Shown: positions 16,304 to 25,010 of the stretch, one piece after another | Position numbering within the stretch: position 1 is the stretch's first letter | How the letters are laid out: every line of letters begins with the position of its first letter | Assembly (NCBI RefSeq): GCF_900108015.1 | Contig: NZ_FNVP01000004.1 | Span: 170,916 to 234,915 of the forward strand | From: Flavobacterium urumqiense | Lineage (GTDB): Bacteria > Bacteroidota > Bacteroidia > Flavobacteriales > Flavobacteriaceae | Direction of reading: 5' to 3' | Length of the DNA: 64,000 nt | Translations under genes and position numbers: made by a program | The notes under the pieces: model-generated | What the model was told of the DNA's origin: nothing | The model's input: only the letters and a program-made list of their open reading frames with translations | Databases searched by the model: none

Positions 16304-19300
16304 ATGAGTTTATCTACTTTAAGCATAAAAAGACCCGTATTTACCATTGTTATTAATTTGGCAATAGTATTGTTCGGAATTATTGGCTATACCTACCTGG
16401 GCGTAAGAGAATTTCCTTCGATAGATCCTGCTCAAATCTCAATTAGAACTAATTATACAGGAGCAAATGCAGATATTATCGAATCTCAAATCACGGAGCC
16501 TCTTGAAAAAGCAATCAATTCAATTGACGGAATTCGAAATGTAACTTCGTCAAGCGCACAAGGGAGCAGCAATATTACAATCGAATTTAATCTGGATAAA
16601 AATCTGGAAGAAGCCGCAAACGATGTCCGTGATAAAGTTTCTCAAGCCGTTCGTAATTTGCCACAAGATATTGATGCACCGCCAGTAGTTTCTAAGGCTG
16701 ATGCCAATGGTGATGCTATTATTTCGATGACGGTACAAAGTGATTCCAGAGATGCACTGGCACTAAGTGATTATGCCGAAAACGTAATTGCGCAGCGATT
16801 AGAAACGATTCCCGGCGTAAGCGGTGTCCAAATTTGGGGACAAAAAAGATATGCCATGCGCTTGTGGATTGATCCAGTAAAATTAGCGTCTTATGGATGT
16901 ACGGTTTCAGAAGTTCGTGAAGCACTGATCAAACAAAATGTGGAGTTGCCTTCCGGTAAATTGACAGGAGCCAATACTGAATTGACAGTAAAAACAGTTG
17001 GAAATCTTTCTACAGCCGAAGAGTTCAATAATATCATTATCCGCTCCGAAGGAGAGAAAATAGTGCGTTTAAGCGATATTGGAACAGCTAGTATTGGTGC
17101 TGAAAATTTAGAAACTAAAATGACCCAATCCGGAACGCCATTAGTTGGTGTTGCCATTGTCCCGTTGCCAGGTGCTAATTATTTGGATATTTCGACAGCA
17201 TTTTACAAAGAATTTGAAAAATTAAAAAAAGATTTACCGAAAGATATTACATTAAATATTGCCATTGACAATACCATATTTGTAAAAAAATCAGTTATTG
17301 AGGTAGCAGAAACATTGGGAATTTCAATCATTCTGGTTATTTTAATTATTTACTTATTCTTTAGAGATTGGGCTATTGCTTTTAGACCATTGATAGATAT
17401 TCCCGTTTCTTTAATTGCTACTTTCTTTATAATGTGGCTTTTTGGATTTTCTATAAATGTTTTGACATTATTGGCAATTGTTCTTGCCACAGGACTTGTA
17501 GTTGATGACGGAATTGTAGTCACCGAGAATATTTTCAAAAAAGTAGAAGAAGGGATGTCACCAATTGAAGCCGCAATTAAGGGTTCAAATGAAATCTTTT
17601 TTGCAGTAATCTCCATTTCGATAACTTTGGCAGCGGTATTTTTACCGGTAATTTTTCTCGAAGGATTTGTTGGTCGACTGTTTAGGGAATTTGGTGTCGT
17701 CATTGGTGCGGCAGTATTAATTTCTGCTTTTGTTTCCTTGACTTTAACACCTATGTTAAACGCCTATTTGATGAAAGGCGGACAGCAAAAAAAATCAAAT
17801 TTTTATATTAAAACAGAACCTTATTTTCAAAAACTAAACAAAGGTTATGCTGAGGCTTTGGGATCTTTCATGAAGAAAAAATGGTTGAGTTTTCCTATTT
17901 TGATTGCTTGTTTTGGTTTGATTTATTTATTTTTCAGTTTAATTCAAAAAGAAACGGCGCCCTATGATGACCGAAGTGGATTTGTAATGCGCATGACAAC
18001 TCCAGAAGGTTCCTCTTATGAATACACCGATCGTTTCATGCAAGAAATGTCTAAATTGGTAGATGATTCCATTCCAGGGAAAAAAGTCAGCTTGGTAATT
18101 ACTTCTCCCGGTTTTGGATCTTCCTCAGTAAATAGCGGTTTTATTCGCGTATCGCTAGTTGAACCAAATGAAAGAAAAGATTCTCAAAAAGAAATTGCTG
18201 ATAAATTAACCAAATGGACCAAGAAATATCCAGATGCTAAAACATCGGTAATAGAACAGCCTACAATCGCTGTAAACAGACGTGGTGGTTTACCTATTCA
18301 ATATATTATTCAAGCTCCGAACTTTGAGAAATTGCGGGAAAAAATACCGGTATTTATGGATGAAGTGAGCAAAAATGAAACTTTTGCGGTTAGTGATGTC
18401 AATTTAAAATTCAATAAACCTGAAATCAATGTAACTATTGACCGTGAAAAAGCCGAAAGTTTAGGAATTTCTGTTATTGATATTGCCCAAACTTTACAGC
18501 TATCATTGAGTGGACAACGATTTGGTTATTTTATGAGAAACGGCAAACAATATCAGGTTATTGGACAATTTGATCAAAAAGATCGTTCTAAACCATTGGA
18601 TTTGACCTCAATGTTTGTCAAAAATAATAAAGGGGAATTAATCCAAATGGACAATGTCGTTACAGTTGAGGAAAAAAGTAATCCTCCACAATTATACCAT
18701 AATAACAGGTATATGTCAGCAACGGTTTCTGCCGGTCTTGCTCCAGGCAAAAGTATCAGCGATGGAATTGATGCGATGAATGAAATAAAAGCAAAAGTAC
18801 TGGATGATACTTTTACCACCGATTTAGGTGGAGAATCCAGAGATTTTGTCGAAAGTAGTTCAAATACTTCATTTGCGTTTGGTTTGGCTTTGCTATTGAT
18901 ATTTTTGATTTTGGCCGCACAATTTGAAAGTTTCATCGATCCGTTTATTATAATTTTGACCGTACCAATGGCTGTTGCCGGAGCATTATTCTCGCTATGG
19001 TTATTTGACCAGACTTGGAATATCTTTAGCCAGATTGGAACAGTAATGTTAATTGGTTTAGTAACCAAAAATGGAATTCTGATAGTCGAATTTGCTAATC
19101 AGCTTCGCGAACAAGGAAAATCTAAAATGGATGCAATTCTTGAAGCTTCTGAAGCTCGATTGAGACCAATATTAATGACTAGTTTAGCCATTTCATTAGG
19201 AGCATTTCCAATTGCAATGTCGCTTGGTGCTGCTTCAACGAGTAGAATTGGAATGGGAGTTGTTATTGTAGGAGGAACTATTTTCTCATTGGTTTTGACC

Positions 19301-19399
19301 TTATTTGTAATTCCGGCTATGTATTTAATGTGGTCTAAAGAAAGAAAACATTATCCTGAATTTGATCACATTGAAGAATATGAAAAAGAAAGTAAGTAA
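16304..19399 (+). CDS. RND efflux pump, HAE1 family
   Basis: The 1031-residue proton-driven inner-membrane transporter has the AcrB layout: TM1 (VFTIVINLAIVLFGIIGY), a first periplasmic porter loop to about residue 330, TM2-6, a second periplasmic loop, then TM8-12. The TM4 proton-relay motif GLVVDDGIVVTENIF carries the two central aspartates, and GLVTKNGILIVEFANQ provides the TM10 lysine. It begins with SLSTLSIKRPVFTI, the usual start. The gene lies 81 bases after the adaptor, and the downstream TolC gene starts one base after its stop, so the three are one operon. Substrate specificity cannot be deduced. Confidence 0.95.
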   Translation: MSLSTLSIKRPVFTIVINLAIVLFGIIGYTYLGVREFPSIDPAQISIRTNYTGANADIIESQITEPLEKAINSIDGIRNVTSSSAQGSSNITIEFNLDKNLEEAANDVRDKVSQAVRNLPQDIDAPPVVSKADANGDAIISMTVQSDSRDALALSDYAENVIAQRLETIPGVSGVQIWGQKRYAMRLWIDPVKLASYGCTVSEVREALIKQNVELPSGKLTGANTELTVKTVGNLSTAEEFNNIIIRSEGEKIVRLSDIGTASIGAENLETKMTQSGTPLVGVAIVPLPGANYLDISTAFYKEFEKLKKDLPKDITLNIAIDNTIFVKKSVIEVAETLGISIILVILIIYLFFRDWAIAFRPLIDIPVSLIATFFIMWLFGFSINVLTLLAIVLATGLVVDDGIVVTENIFKKVEEGMSPIEAAIKGSNEIFFAVISISITLAAVFLPVIFLEGFVGRLFREFGVVIGAAVLISAFVSLTLTPMLNAYLMKGGQQKKSNFYIKTEPYFQKLNKGYAEALGSFMKKKWLSFPILIACFGLIYLFFSLIQKETAPYDDRSGFVMRMTTPEGSSYEYTDRFMQEMSKLVDDSIPGKKVSLVITSPGFGSSSVNSGFIRVSLVEPNERKDSQKEIADKLTKWTKKYPDAKTSVIEQPTIAVNRRGGLPIQYIIQAPNFEKLREKIPVFMDEVSKNETFAVSDVNLKFNKPEINVTIDREKAESLGISVIDIAQTLQLSLSGQRFGYFMRNGKQYQVIGQFDQKDRSKPLDLTSMFVKNNKGELIQMDNVVTVEEKSNPPQLYHNNRYMSATVSAGLAPGKSISDGIDAMNEIKAKVLDDTFTTDLGGESRDFVESSSNTSFAFGLALLLIFLILAAQFESFIDPFIIILTVPMAVAGALFSLWLFDQTWNIFSQIGTVMLIGLVTKNGILIVEFANQLREQGKSKMDAILEASEARLRPILMTSLAISLGAFPIAMSLGAASTSRIGMGVVIVGGTIFSLVLTLFVIPAMYLMWSKERKHYPEFDHIEEYEKESK

Positions 19400-19400
19400 T

Positions 19401-20714
19401 ATGATGAATTCAAAAAATATATTTAAAAGTCTGATTTTATTTTTCTTTTGCATTTTAAAAACAAACGCTCAAGAAGTTTTAACCATAGAAGATGCCGTGA
19501 AAATTGCATTGGAAAATAATTATGAAATCAAAATTGCGTCTAATAATCTATTAATTGACAAAACCAACGTAAGTTCCGGAAATGCTGGAATGTTACCGAA
19601 AGCTACCGCTACCATTACGGATAATAATGCTATTCAAAATATTTCGCAAACGCGATCAGACGGTACGGTAACTAAACTTGACAATGCTAAAAACCATGGT
19701 TTGAATTATGGCGTTGGATTGGATTGGACGATTTTTGATGGGTTCAAAATGTTTGCGAAACTAGACCAATTAAAAGAATTACAAAAACTAGGTGAAGCGC
19801 AGTTAAAGCTAACCATAATAACAAAAATAAGTGATGTAAATGCTACCTATTTTGATTTGGTACAACAGCAGCAGCAATTATCCGCTTTAAATTCTACAAT
19901 CGTAATTTCAAATCAACGATTGACATTGGCACAAAACCGATTTACAATTGGAAAAGCCTCAAAACTAGAAGTTTTAAACGCGCAAGTGGATTTAAACACG
20001 GACAAAGTTACACTGTTGAGACAAAAAGAATTATATGCCAATACTAAAATTCTATTAAATCAAATTCTTGCAAGAGATGCTAAAACTAATTTCATTGTTG
20101 TTAATTCAATTACTGTAGACAATACATTATTGCTTCCGGAATTAAATACATTGGCAGAAAAACAAAATCCACAACTGGAAGCTCAAATTATTAATAACAG
20201 AGTCTCAGAATTACAGTTGAAACAAATAAAAGCAACCCGATATCCTATAGTAAAAGTTAACACAGGATATAATTTTGCCGAAAGCCAATCCAGTCTCGGT
20301 TTTACCACACAATCATCTGCCAGAGGACTTAATTATGGTTTTAGCGCTTCATTAAATTTATTTGACGGATTTGCCCAAAACCGAAACGAAAAAATTGCTA
20401 CAATTCAAATCGAGAATTCTAAAATGGTAATTGATCAGCAAAGTTTGGCTCTAAATTCAGCATTAGCAACTTCCTATCAAACCTATTTAACGAACTTGGA
20501 GCTGATTGCCTTGGAAGAAAAAAATGAGACTATAGCCAAACAAAATCTAACAATTACATTGGATAAATTTAGAATTGGAACCATAACTACCTTAGAATTT
20601 AGAACAGCACAATTGAATTACGTAAATGCAAAAGTTCGTTATAGCAATGCCCAATTTCAAGCTAAATTATCTGAAATTGCACTAAAAGAATTAGCTGGAA
20701 GTCTTAGTTTTTAA
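19401..20714 (+). CDS. TolC-family outer-membrane efflux protein
   Basis: The product (about 437 residues) is the outer-membrane and periplasmic tunnel of the RND exporter. A signal peptide (NIFKSLILFFFCILKTNAQ) precedes the mature start EVLTIEDAVKIALENNYEIK, a classic TolC opening. Two repeats of the outer-membrane efflux domain follow, with long coiled helices; the second opens at NPQLEAQIINNRVSELQLKQ. The start is taken at ATG 19401, one base after the pump stop; ATG 19404 or 19380 are alternatives, the latter overlapping the pump gene. Tight spacing indicates translational coupling in the operon. Confidence 0.92.
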   Translation: MMNSKNIFKSLILFFFCILKTNAQEVLTIEDAVKIALENNYEIKIASNNLLIDKTNVSSGNAGMLPKATATITDNNAIQNISQTRSDGTVTKLDNAKNHGLNYGVGLDWTIFDGFKMFAKLDQLKELQKLGEAQLKLTIITKISDVNATYFDLVQQQQQLSALNSTIVISNQRLTLAQNRFTIGKASKLEVLNAQVDLNTDKVTLLRQKELYANTKILLNQILARDAKTNFIVVNSITVDNTLLLPELNTLAEKQNPQLEAQIINNRVSELQLKQIKATRYPIVKVNTGYNFAESQSSLGFTTQSSARGLNYGFSASLNLFDGFAQNRNEKIATIQIENSKMVIDQQSLALNSALATSYQTYLTNLELIALEEKNETIAKQNLTITLDKFRIGTITTLEFRTAQLNYVNAKVRYSNAQFQAKLSEIALKELAGSLSF

Positions 20715-20742
20715 TTTAAATTTGTATAAAATTTTTGCCTAA

Positions 20743-21606
20743 ATGATTTCATACAATACTAAGGACTGGTTTACTTTTATCTTTCGTTTTCACAAAGCAG
20801 ATACTTTTCGGACTTTGTTTCCAATCATGCTTGCCATTGGTGCCTACGCAGGAATTATAGGTTACTTAGAAGTTGAATATTGGCAACTTGCCGATGACAG
20901 TTATGTGAAAAATATTACCATCATGCATGGAATGTTGGGGTTTGTAATTTCATTATTACTCGTTTTCAGAACCAATACTGCCTATGACCGTTGGTGGGAA
21001 GGCCGAAAAATGTGGGGAAGTTTAGTCAACAATAGCCGTAATTTAGCCATCAAACTTTCCGTAATTTTAATGGATGAAAAAGATCGATCTTTTTTTAGAA
21101 AAATAATTCCCAGCTATGCTTCCATTTTAAACAAACACTTAAAAGATGAGGAAACTGGCAAACAATTATTTGATGATGTAGATTTAGAAATTGATTATCA
21201 CAAACACAGACCCAACCAGGTTGCAAAAATATTATTTCAAAAAATTAATGATTTATATGTTTCCAAAAAAATTACGGGAGACCAATTGATTATTCTAAAT
21301 GCCGAAGTATTATCGTTTACCGAAATTTGCGGTGCTTGCGAAAGAATCAAAAATACTCCAATTCCCTACTCCTATAGTGCTTTTCTTAAAAAATTCATCT
21401 TCTTTTATGTCATGACTTTGCCGTTTGGCTATTCGTTCAGTTTGGGTTATTATGTAGCACCTGTTGTGGTTTTTATTTTTTATGTTTTGGCCAGTTTAGA
21501 GTTAATTGCTGAGGAAATTGAAGATCCTTTTGGGAATGATGAAAATGATTTGCCTACAAAAAAGATTGCGGAAAACATAAAAAAACATGTTGAAGAATTA
21601 ATTTAA
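20743..21606 (+). CDS. Bestrophin-family (UPF0187) membrane channel protein
   Basis: This 287-residue membrane protein belongs to the bacterial bestrophins, pentameric channels that in Klebsiella pass cations and in animals pass chloride. Diagnostic parts are the N-terminal segment DWFTFIFRFHKADTF, the motif RTNTAYDRWWEGRKMWG just after the second hydrophobic helix, and a C-terminal helix pair ending in EIEDPFGNDENDLP, which resembles the acidic calcium-clasp region of eukaryotic bestrophins. It lies 28 bases downstream of tolC and may be the last gene of that operon, although a possible -7 element (TAAATTTG at 20717-20724) lies in between. Ion selectivity cannot be inferred. Confidence 0.9.
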   Translation: MISYNTKDWFTFIFRFHKADTFRTLFPIMLAIGAYAGIIGYLEVEYWQLADDSYVKNITIMHGMLGFVISLLLVFRTNTAYDRWWEGRKMWGSLVNNSRNLAIKLSVILMDEKDRSFFRKIIPSYASILNKHLKDEETGKQLFDDVDLEIDYHKHRPNQVAKILFQKINDLYVSKKITGDQLIILNAEVLSFTEICGACERIKNTPIPYSYSAFLKKFIFFYVMTLPFGYSFSLGYYVAPVVVFIFYVLASLELIAEEIEDPFGNDENDLPTKKIAENIKKHVEELI

Positions 21607-21679
21607 ATTTTGTTAAACAGTGTTTTGATTCTAATTATTTTCATTAAATTTAAACTTTCTCTTCTTTAAGTTTAAAACT

Positions 21680-22603
21680 ATGAATAGTACTCGTGCTTTT
21701 ATAAATCCTCCACATTTATCAAATGAAAAATCGTTAAAAACATTAGTTGAAAATAGAACAGTTTACTCGTTAAACCATTGTGAACTGAATCTTTTTGAAA
21801 CGTATGAATCTTCTGCATTGGTTCCGCTAAAGTTTAATGATTTAGTAGTGACAAGTATGTTAAGAGGTAAAAAAGTAATGCATCTTTTTGATGATCCAAG
21901 CTTTGATTATTTGCCCGGAGAGACAGTGGTAATTCCTTCGAATGTAGAAATGAAAATCGATTTTCCTGAGGCCTCAAAAAGCAATCCCACACAGTGTTTG
22001 GCTTTGGCGATAGACCAAATTAAAATTAGTGATACCTTACAATTCTTAAACGAACGGTATCCAAAAGAAGGTAATTCACAATTTTGGCAATTGAATTACC
22101 AGAATTATTTTTTTTACAATAATATTGAATTAGCTTCAACCATCAACAAATTAATAAAAGAATGTATGAGCACTTCGATTACCAAGGATGCTTTGGCAGA
22201 TTTGACTTTGCAGGAATTGTTAATTAGAATTATTCAAACGCAAACCGCTAAAGCAATTGATGACGGCTTATTCACGGATCCAAAAAATCCGATTACACAA
22301 GTTGTAGAATTTATCCGATTGAATTTGAAAGAAAATATTAGCATGAAACATTTGAGCGAAAAAGCATGTATGAGTACCGCTTCTTTCTACAGACTTTTCA
22401 AAAGAGAATTAGGTATGAGTCCGATTGAATTTGTAATAAACGAAAAAATAAGATGCGCAAAACAATTACTTAAAAATCCCACGATACAAATTAACGAAGT
22501 TTGCTATTTATCTGGGTTTGAAGATAGCAATTACTTCATTCGTTTGTTTAAAAAATACGAAGGTATAACTCCAAAACAATATCAGTTATTGCATGTAAAT
22601 TAG
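21680..22603 (+). CDS. AraC-family transcriptional regulator
   Basis: The 307-residue protein has an N-terminal sensing domain resembling the AraC-type regulators with a cupin-like fold, and a C-terminal double helix-turn-helix of about 90 residues. The latter is recognisable by MKHLSEKACMSTASFYRLFK (first HTH) and INEVCYLSGFEDSNYFIRLF (second), ending in the conserved TPKQYQ. It converges on the DUF779 gene with one base between the stop codons, and the aldehyde dehydrogenase follows on that strand. Regulators of this kind are commonly found with aldehyde dehydrogenase plus DUF779, so it is a likely activator of these genes. The effector, perhaps an aldehyde or alcohol, is unknown. Confidence 0.9.
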   Translation: MNSTRAFINPPHLSNEKSLKTLVENRTVYSLNHCELNLFETYESSALVPLKFNDLVVTSMLRGKKVMHLFDDPSFDYLPGETVVIPSNVEMKIDFPEASKSNPTQCLALAIDQIKISDTLQFLNERYPKEGNSQFWQLNYQNYFFYNNIELASTINKLIKECMSTSITKDALADLTLQELLIRIIQTQTAKAIDDGLFTDPKNPITQVVEFIRLNLKENISMKHLSEKACMSTASFYRLFKRELGMSPIEFVINEKIRCAKQLLKNPTIQINEVCYLSGFEDSNYFIRLFKKYEGITPKQYQLLHVN

Positions 22604-22604
22604 A

Positions 22605-22979
22605 TTATTCAATATATTTTAAAGGCTCAAGCGAGTGCTCCTCTTCTGGAGTAAAAATGCGGTATTCAATTCGGAATGTTTTTTTTAACGGCGTTTCTAA
22701 AGAAAATCCTCCTACCCCAAAGGCATCAATTACATCTAATGTAAAATGAGCATGTTTCCAATATTCGAATAAATCCTTGTCCACCCAGAATTCAGTGTTT
22801 TCTACTATTCCAATACAAACATCACCCATTCTTTGGTAAAATCCGCCTTTTTCAAAACACTGCGGCTGAGTTCCTTCGCAACAACCTCCGGCCTGGTAAA
22901 ACATCAAATCTCCATGTTTTTCTTGTAAAATTTTGATCAATTCTATTGCTTTTTCTGTAGCTTCAATTCTTTTTGTCAT
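22605..22979 (-). CDS. DUF779-family protein linked to aldehyde dehydrogenase
   Basis: This 124-residue protein matches DUF779 by YQAGGCCEGTQPQCF, the central IVENTEFWVDKDLFEYWKH and the ending FRIEYRIFTPEE. The cysteine cluster (CC and a further Cys six residues on) suggests metal binding or redox sensing, though no function is established. It lies downstream of the aldehyde dehydrogenase gene on the same strand; a hairpin at 23153-23184 sits in the 230-base gap, so it may be transcribed separately or by read-through. DUF779 genes recur next to aldehyde dehydrogenases in many bacteria, implying a shared pathway. Confidence 0.88.
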   Translation of the reverse strand: MTKRIEATEKAIELIKILQEKHGDLMFYQAGGCCEGTQPQCFEKGGFYQRMGDVCIGIVENTEFWVDKDLFEYWKHAHFTLDVIDAFGVGGFSLETPLKKTFRIEYRIFTPEEEHSLEPLKYIE

Positions 22980-23152
22980 CCTTTTTTATTTTATTTTTTG
23001 CAATATTTTTAAAATATTTAAACTAATAAAATTAGCGCTAATTCTCAAATTCATTACTATTCAACGGCAATAATTTATTATAAAATCTTTATAATCTGTG
23101 ATATCCGTGTTTAATTTTAATTTATTTTATTTAACTATTTTCCTTTAAAATA

Positions 23153-23184
23153 AAACCTGACAAATACTACAATCTGTCAGGTTT
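23153..23184 (-). terminator. Terminator after the aldehyde dehydrogenase gene
   Basis: AAACCTGACA (23153-23162) pairs perfectly with TGTCAGGTTT (23175-23184); read on the minus strand it is followed by TTTATTTTAAA. It lies 26 bases downstream of the dehydrogenase stop codon. Confidence 0.8.
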
Positions 23185-23209
23185 AGATTTAAATAATAAT
23201 CTGTAACTA

Positions 23210-24715
23210 CTAAAAGAAACCTAATTTCTTTTTATCATAAGAAATCAGCATATTTTTTGTCTGACGGTAATGTCCAAGCATCATTTTATGGTTTTCACGA
23301 CCAATTCCTGATTGTTTGTACCCTCCAAAAGGAGCTCCAGCAGGATAAGAATGGAATTGATTAATCCAAACACGACCAGCTTGAATTGCTCTTGGAACCT
23401 GATAAATTTCATGTGCATCACGTGTCCAAACTCCTGCTCCTAAACCATACATCGTATCATTTGCAATAGCAATTGCTTCTTCAGTAGTCTTAAAAGTAGT
23501 TACCGCTAAAACAGGTCCGAAAATTTCTTCCTGAAAAATACGCATTTTATTGTGTCCTTTGAAGAGCGTTGGTTTAATATAATATCCTTCAGATAAATTT
23601 CCTTCTAAATGATTTTCTTCACCACCAGTCAACAGTTCGGCGCCTTCTTCTTTTCCTAATTTAATGTAAGAAAGAATTTTTTCTTTTTGAACTAATGACG
23701 TCTGCGCTCCCATCATCGTGGTTTTGTCCAATGGATTGCCTATTTTAATTGCTTCTGTTCTTTCAATCACACGGGCGATAAATTTTTCATAAATATCTTC
23801 ATGGACTAATAATCTGGAAGGACAGGTACAAATTTCACCTTGATTTAAAGCGAACATAACAGCGCCTTCAATTGCTTTATCAAAGAAATCATCATCAGCG
23901 TCTCCTACGGATTTCATGAAAATATTTGGAGATTTTCCACCCAATTCCAATGTTACAGGAATAATGTTTTCAGTGGCATATTGCATCACTAAACGGCCCG
24001 TTGGCGTCGAACCTGTAAACGCAGCTTTTGATACTTTTTTATTTGTCACCAATGGTCTTCCAAGTTCAGAGCCAAAACCATTTACAATATTTATAACTCC
24101 TGGAGGAAGGATGTCCCCAATCAATTCCATCAATATCAAAATAGAAATTGGAGTACTTTCCGCTGGCTTCAAAACGACTGTATTTCCTGCCGCTAATGCT
24201 GGAGCTAATTTCCAAATAGCCATTAAAATTGGGAAATTCCAAGGGATAATTTGCGCAATGACACCTAAAGGTTCGCTCAAAGCAATAGAAACTGTTTGAG
24301 AATCCAATTCAGCAATCGAACTTTCCTCCGCGCGAATTACACCTGCGAAATATCTGAAATGATCAATTGCTAACGGCATATCAGCAGCTAAAGTCTCCCG
24401 AATAGCTTTTCCGTTATCGATAGTTTCAACGGTAGCAAGATATTCAAGGTTATCTTCCATAACCTGTGCAATTTTATTCAATAAATTACTGCGTTCTGTA
24501 ACGGATATTTTTCCCCATGTTTGAAAGGCTTCGTGTGCTTTATCAACAGCCAAATCAATATCCGCTTTGGTGGAATGTGCAGCTGTTGTAAATACTTTTC
24601 CATCAATTGGAGAAAAAACATCAAAATACTGTCCACCGATTGGCGCAACGAAATTTCCCCCTATATAATTATCATATTTTGCCTTAAATTCAGGTCTTTT
24701 TACTACGTTATCCAT
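23210..24715 (-). CDS. NAD(P)-dependent aldehyde dehydrogenase
   Basis: This 501-residue enzyme oxidises an aldehyde to its acid. The Rossmann-fold motifs FTGSTPTG and LELGGKSPN (general base E257) are present. The catalytic cysteine lies in [12 protein letters not shown]296 aligns with the nucleophile, and a second cysteine C298 follows. PWNFPILM (residues 158-165) forms the NAD pocket. The [11 protein letters not shown] wording and the ending in [13 protein letters not shown] resemble the acetaldehyde-type (AldB/ExaC) subgroup that occurs with DUF779, as here. A -7-like TATATTTG at 24739-24746 lies upstream but has no well-placed TTG. Substrate not proven. Confidence 0.93.
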   Translation of the reverse strand: MDNVVKRPEFKAKYDNYIGGNFVAPIGGQYFDVFSPIDGKVFTTAAHSTKADIDLAVDKAHEAFQTWGKISVTERSNLLNKIAQVMEDNLEYLATVETIDNGKAIRETLAADMPLAIDHFRYFAGVIRAEESSIAELDSQTVSIALSEPLGVIAQIIPWNFPILMAIWKLAPALAAGNTVVLKPAESTPISILILMELIGDILPPGVINIVNGFGSELGRPLVTNKKVSKAAFTGSTPTGRLVMQYATENIIPVTLELGGKSPNIFMKSVGDADDDFFDKAIEGAVMFALNQGEICTCPSRLLVHEDIYEKFIARVIERTEAIKIGNPLDKTTMMGAQTSLVQKEKILSYIKLGKEEGAELLTGGEENHLEGNLSEGYYIKPTLFKGHNKMRIFQEEIFGPVLAVTTFKTTEEAIAIANDTMYGLGAGVWTRDAHEIYQVPRAIQAGRVWINQFHSYPAGAPFGGYKQSGIGRENHKMMLGHYRQTKNMLISYDKKKLGFF

Positions 24716-24924
24716 ATTGTTTTCTATTTATATTTCATCAAATATACTTTCCTCTACAGCATTAGAATAGCACAATTCATTCAACTGATAGCATTAAATT
24801 TTAATATCTGTTTTTTTAACGTTATTTTATTAATTTATTCGTATCTATTTCTGTTTAATATTATTAAATCTCTTTTTTTAATACTGCCAAAATGTGACAA
24901 ATCAGTTATAAAAAACCAAAAAAA

Positions 24925-24959
24925 TTGTTTCTTTCTCCAACCTGCAATCCTTATATTTG
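24925..24959 (+). promoter_or_regulatory. Possible promoter of pheT
   Basis: TTG at 24925-24927 and TATATTTG at 24952-24959 resemble the Bacteroidota -33 and -7 elements, but the 24-bp gap is slightly longer than usual. The -7 element ends 51 bases before the pheT ATG. I see no attenuator or leader peptide in the gap. Confidence 0.45.
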
Positions 24960-25010
24960 CATCCGAGAACGCAGGTCGAACTGACGCAGTAATCTTATTA
25001 AAATTGACAG

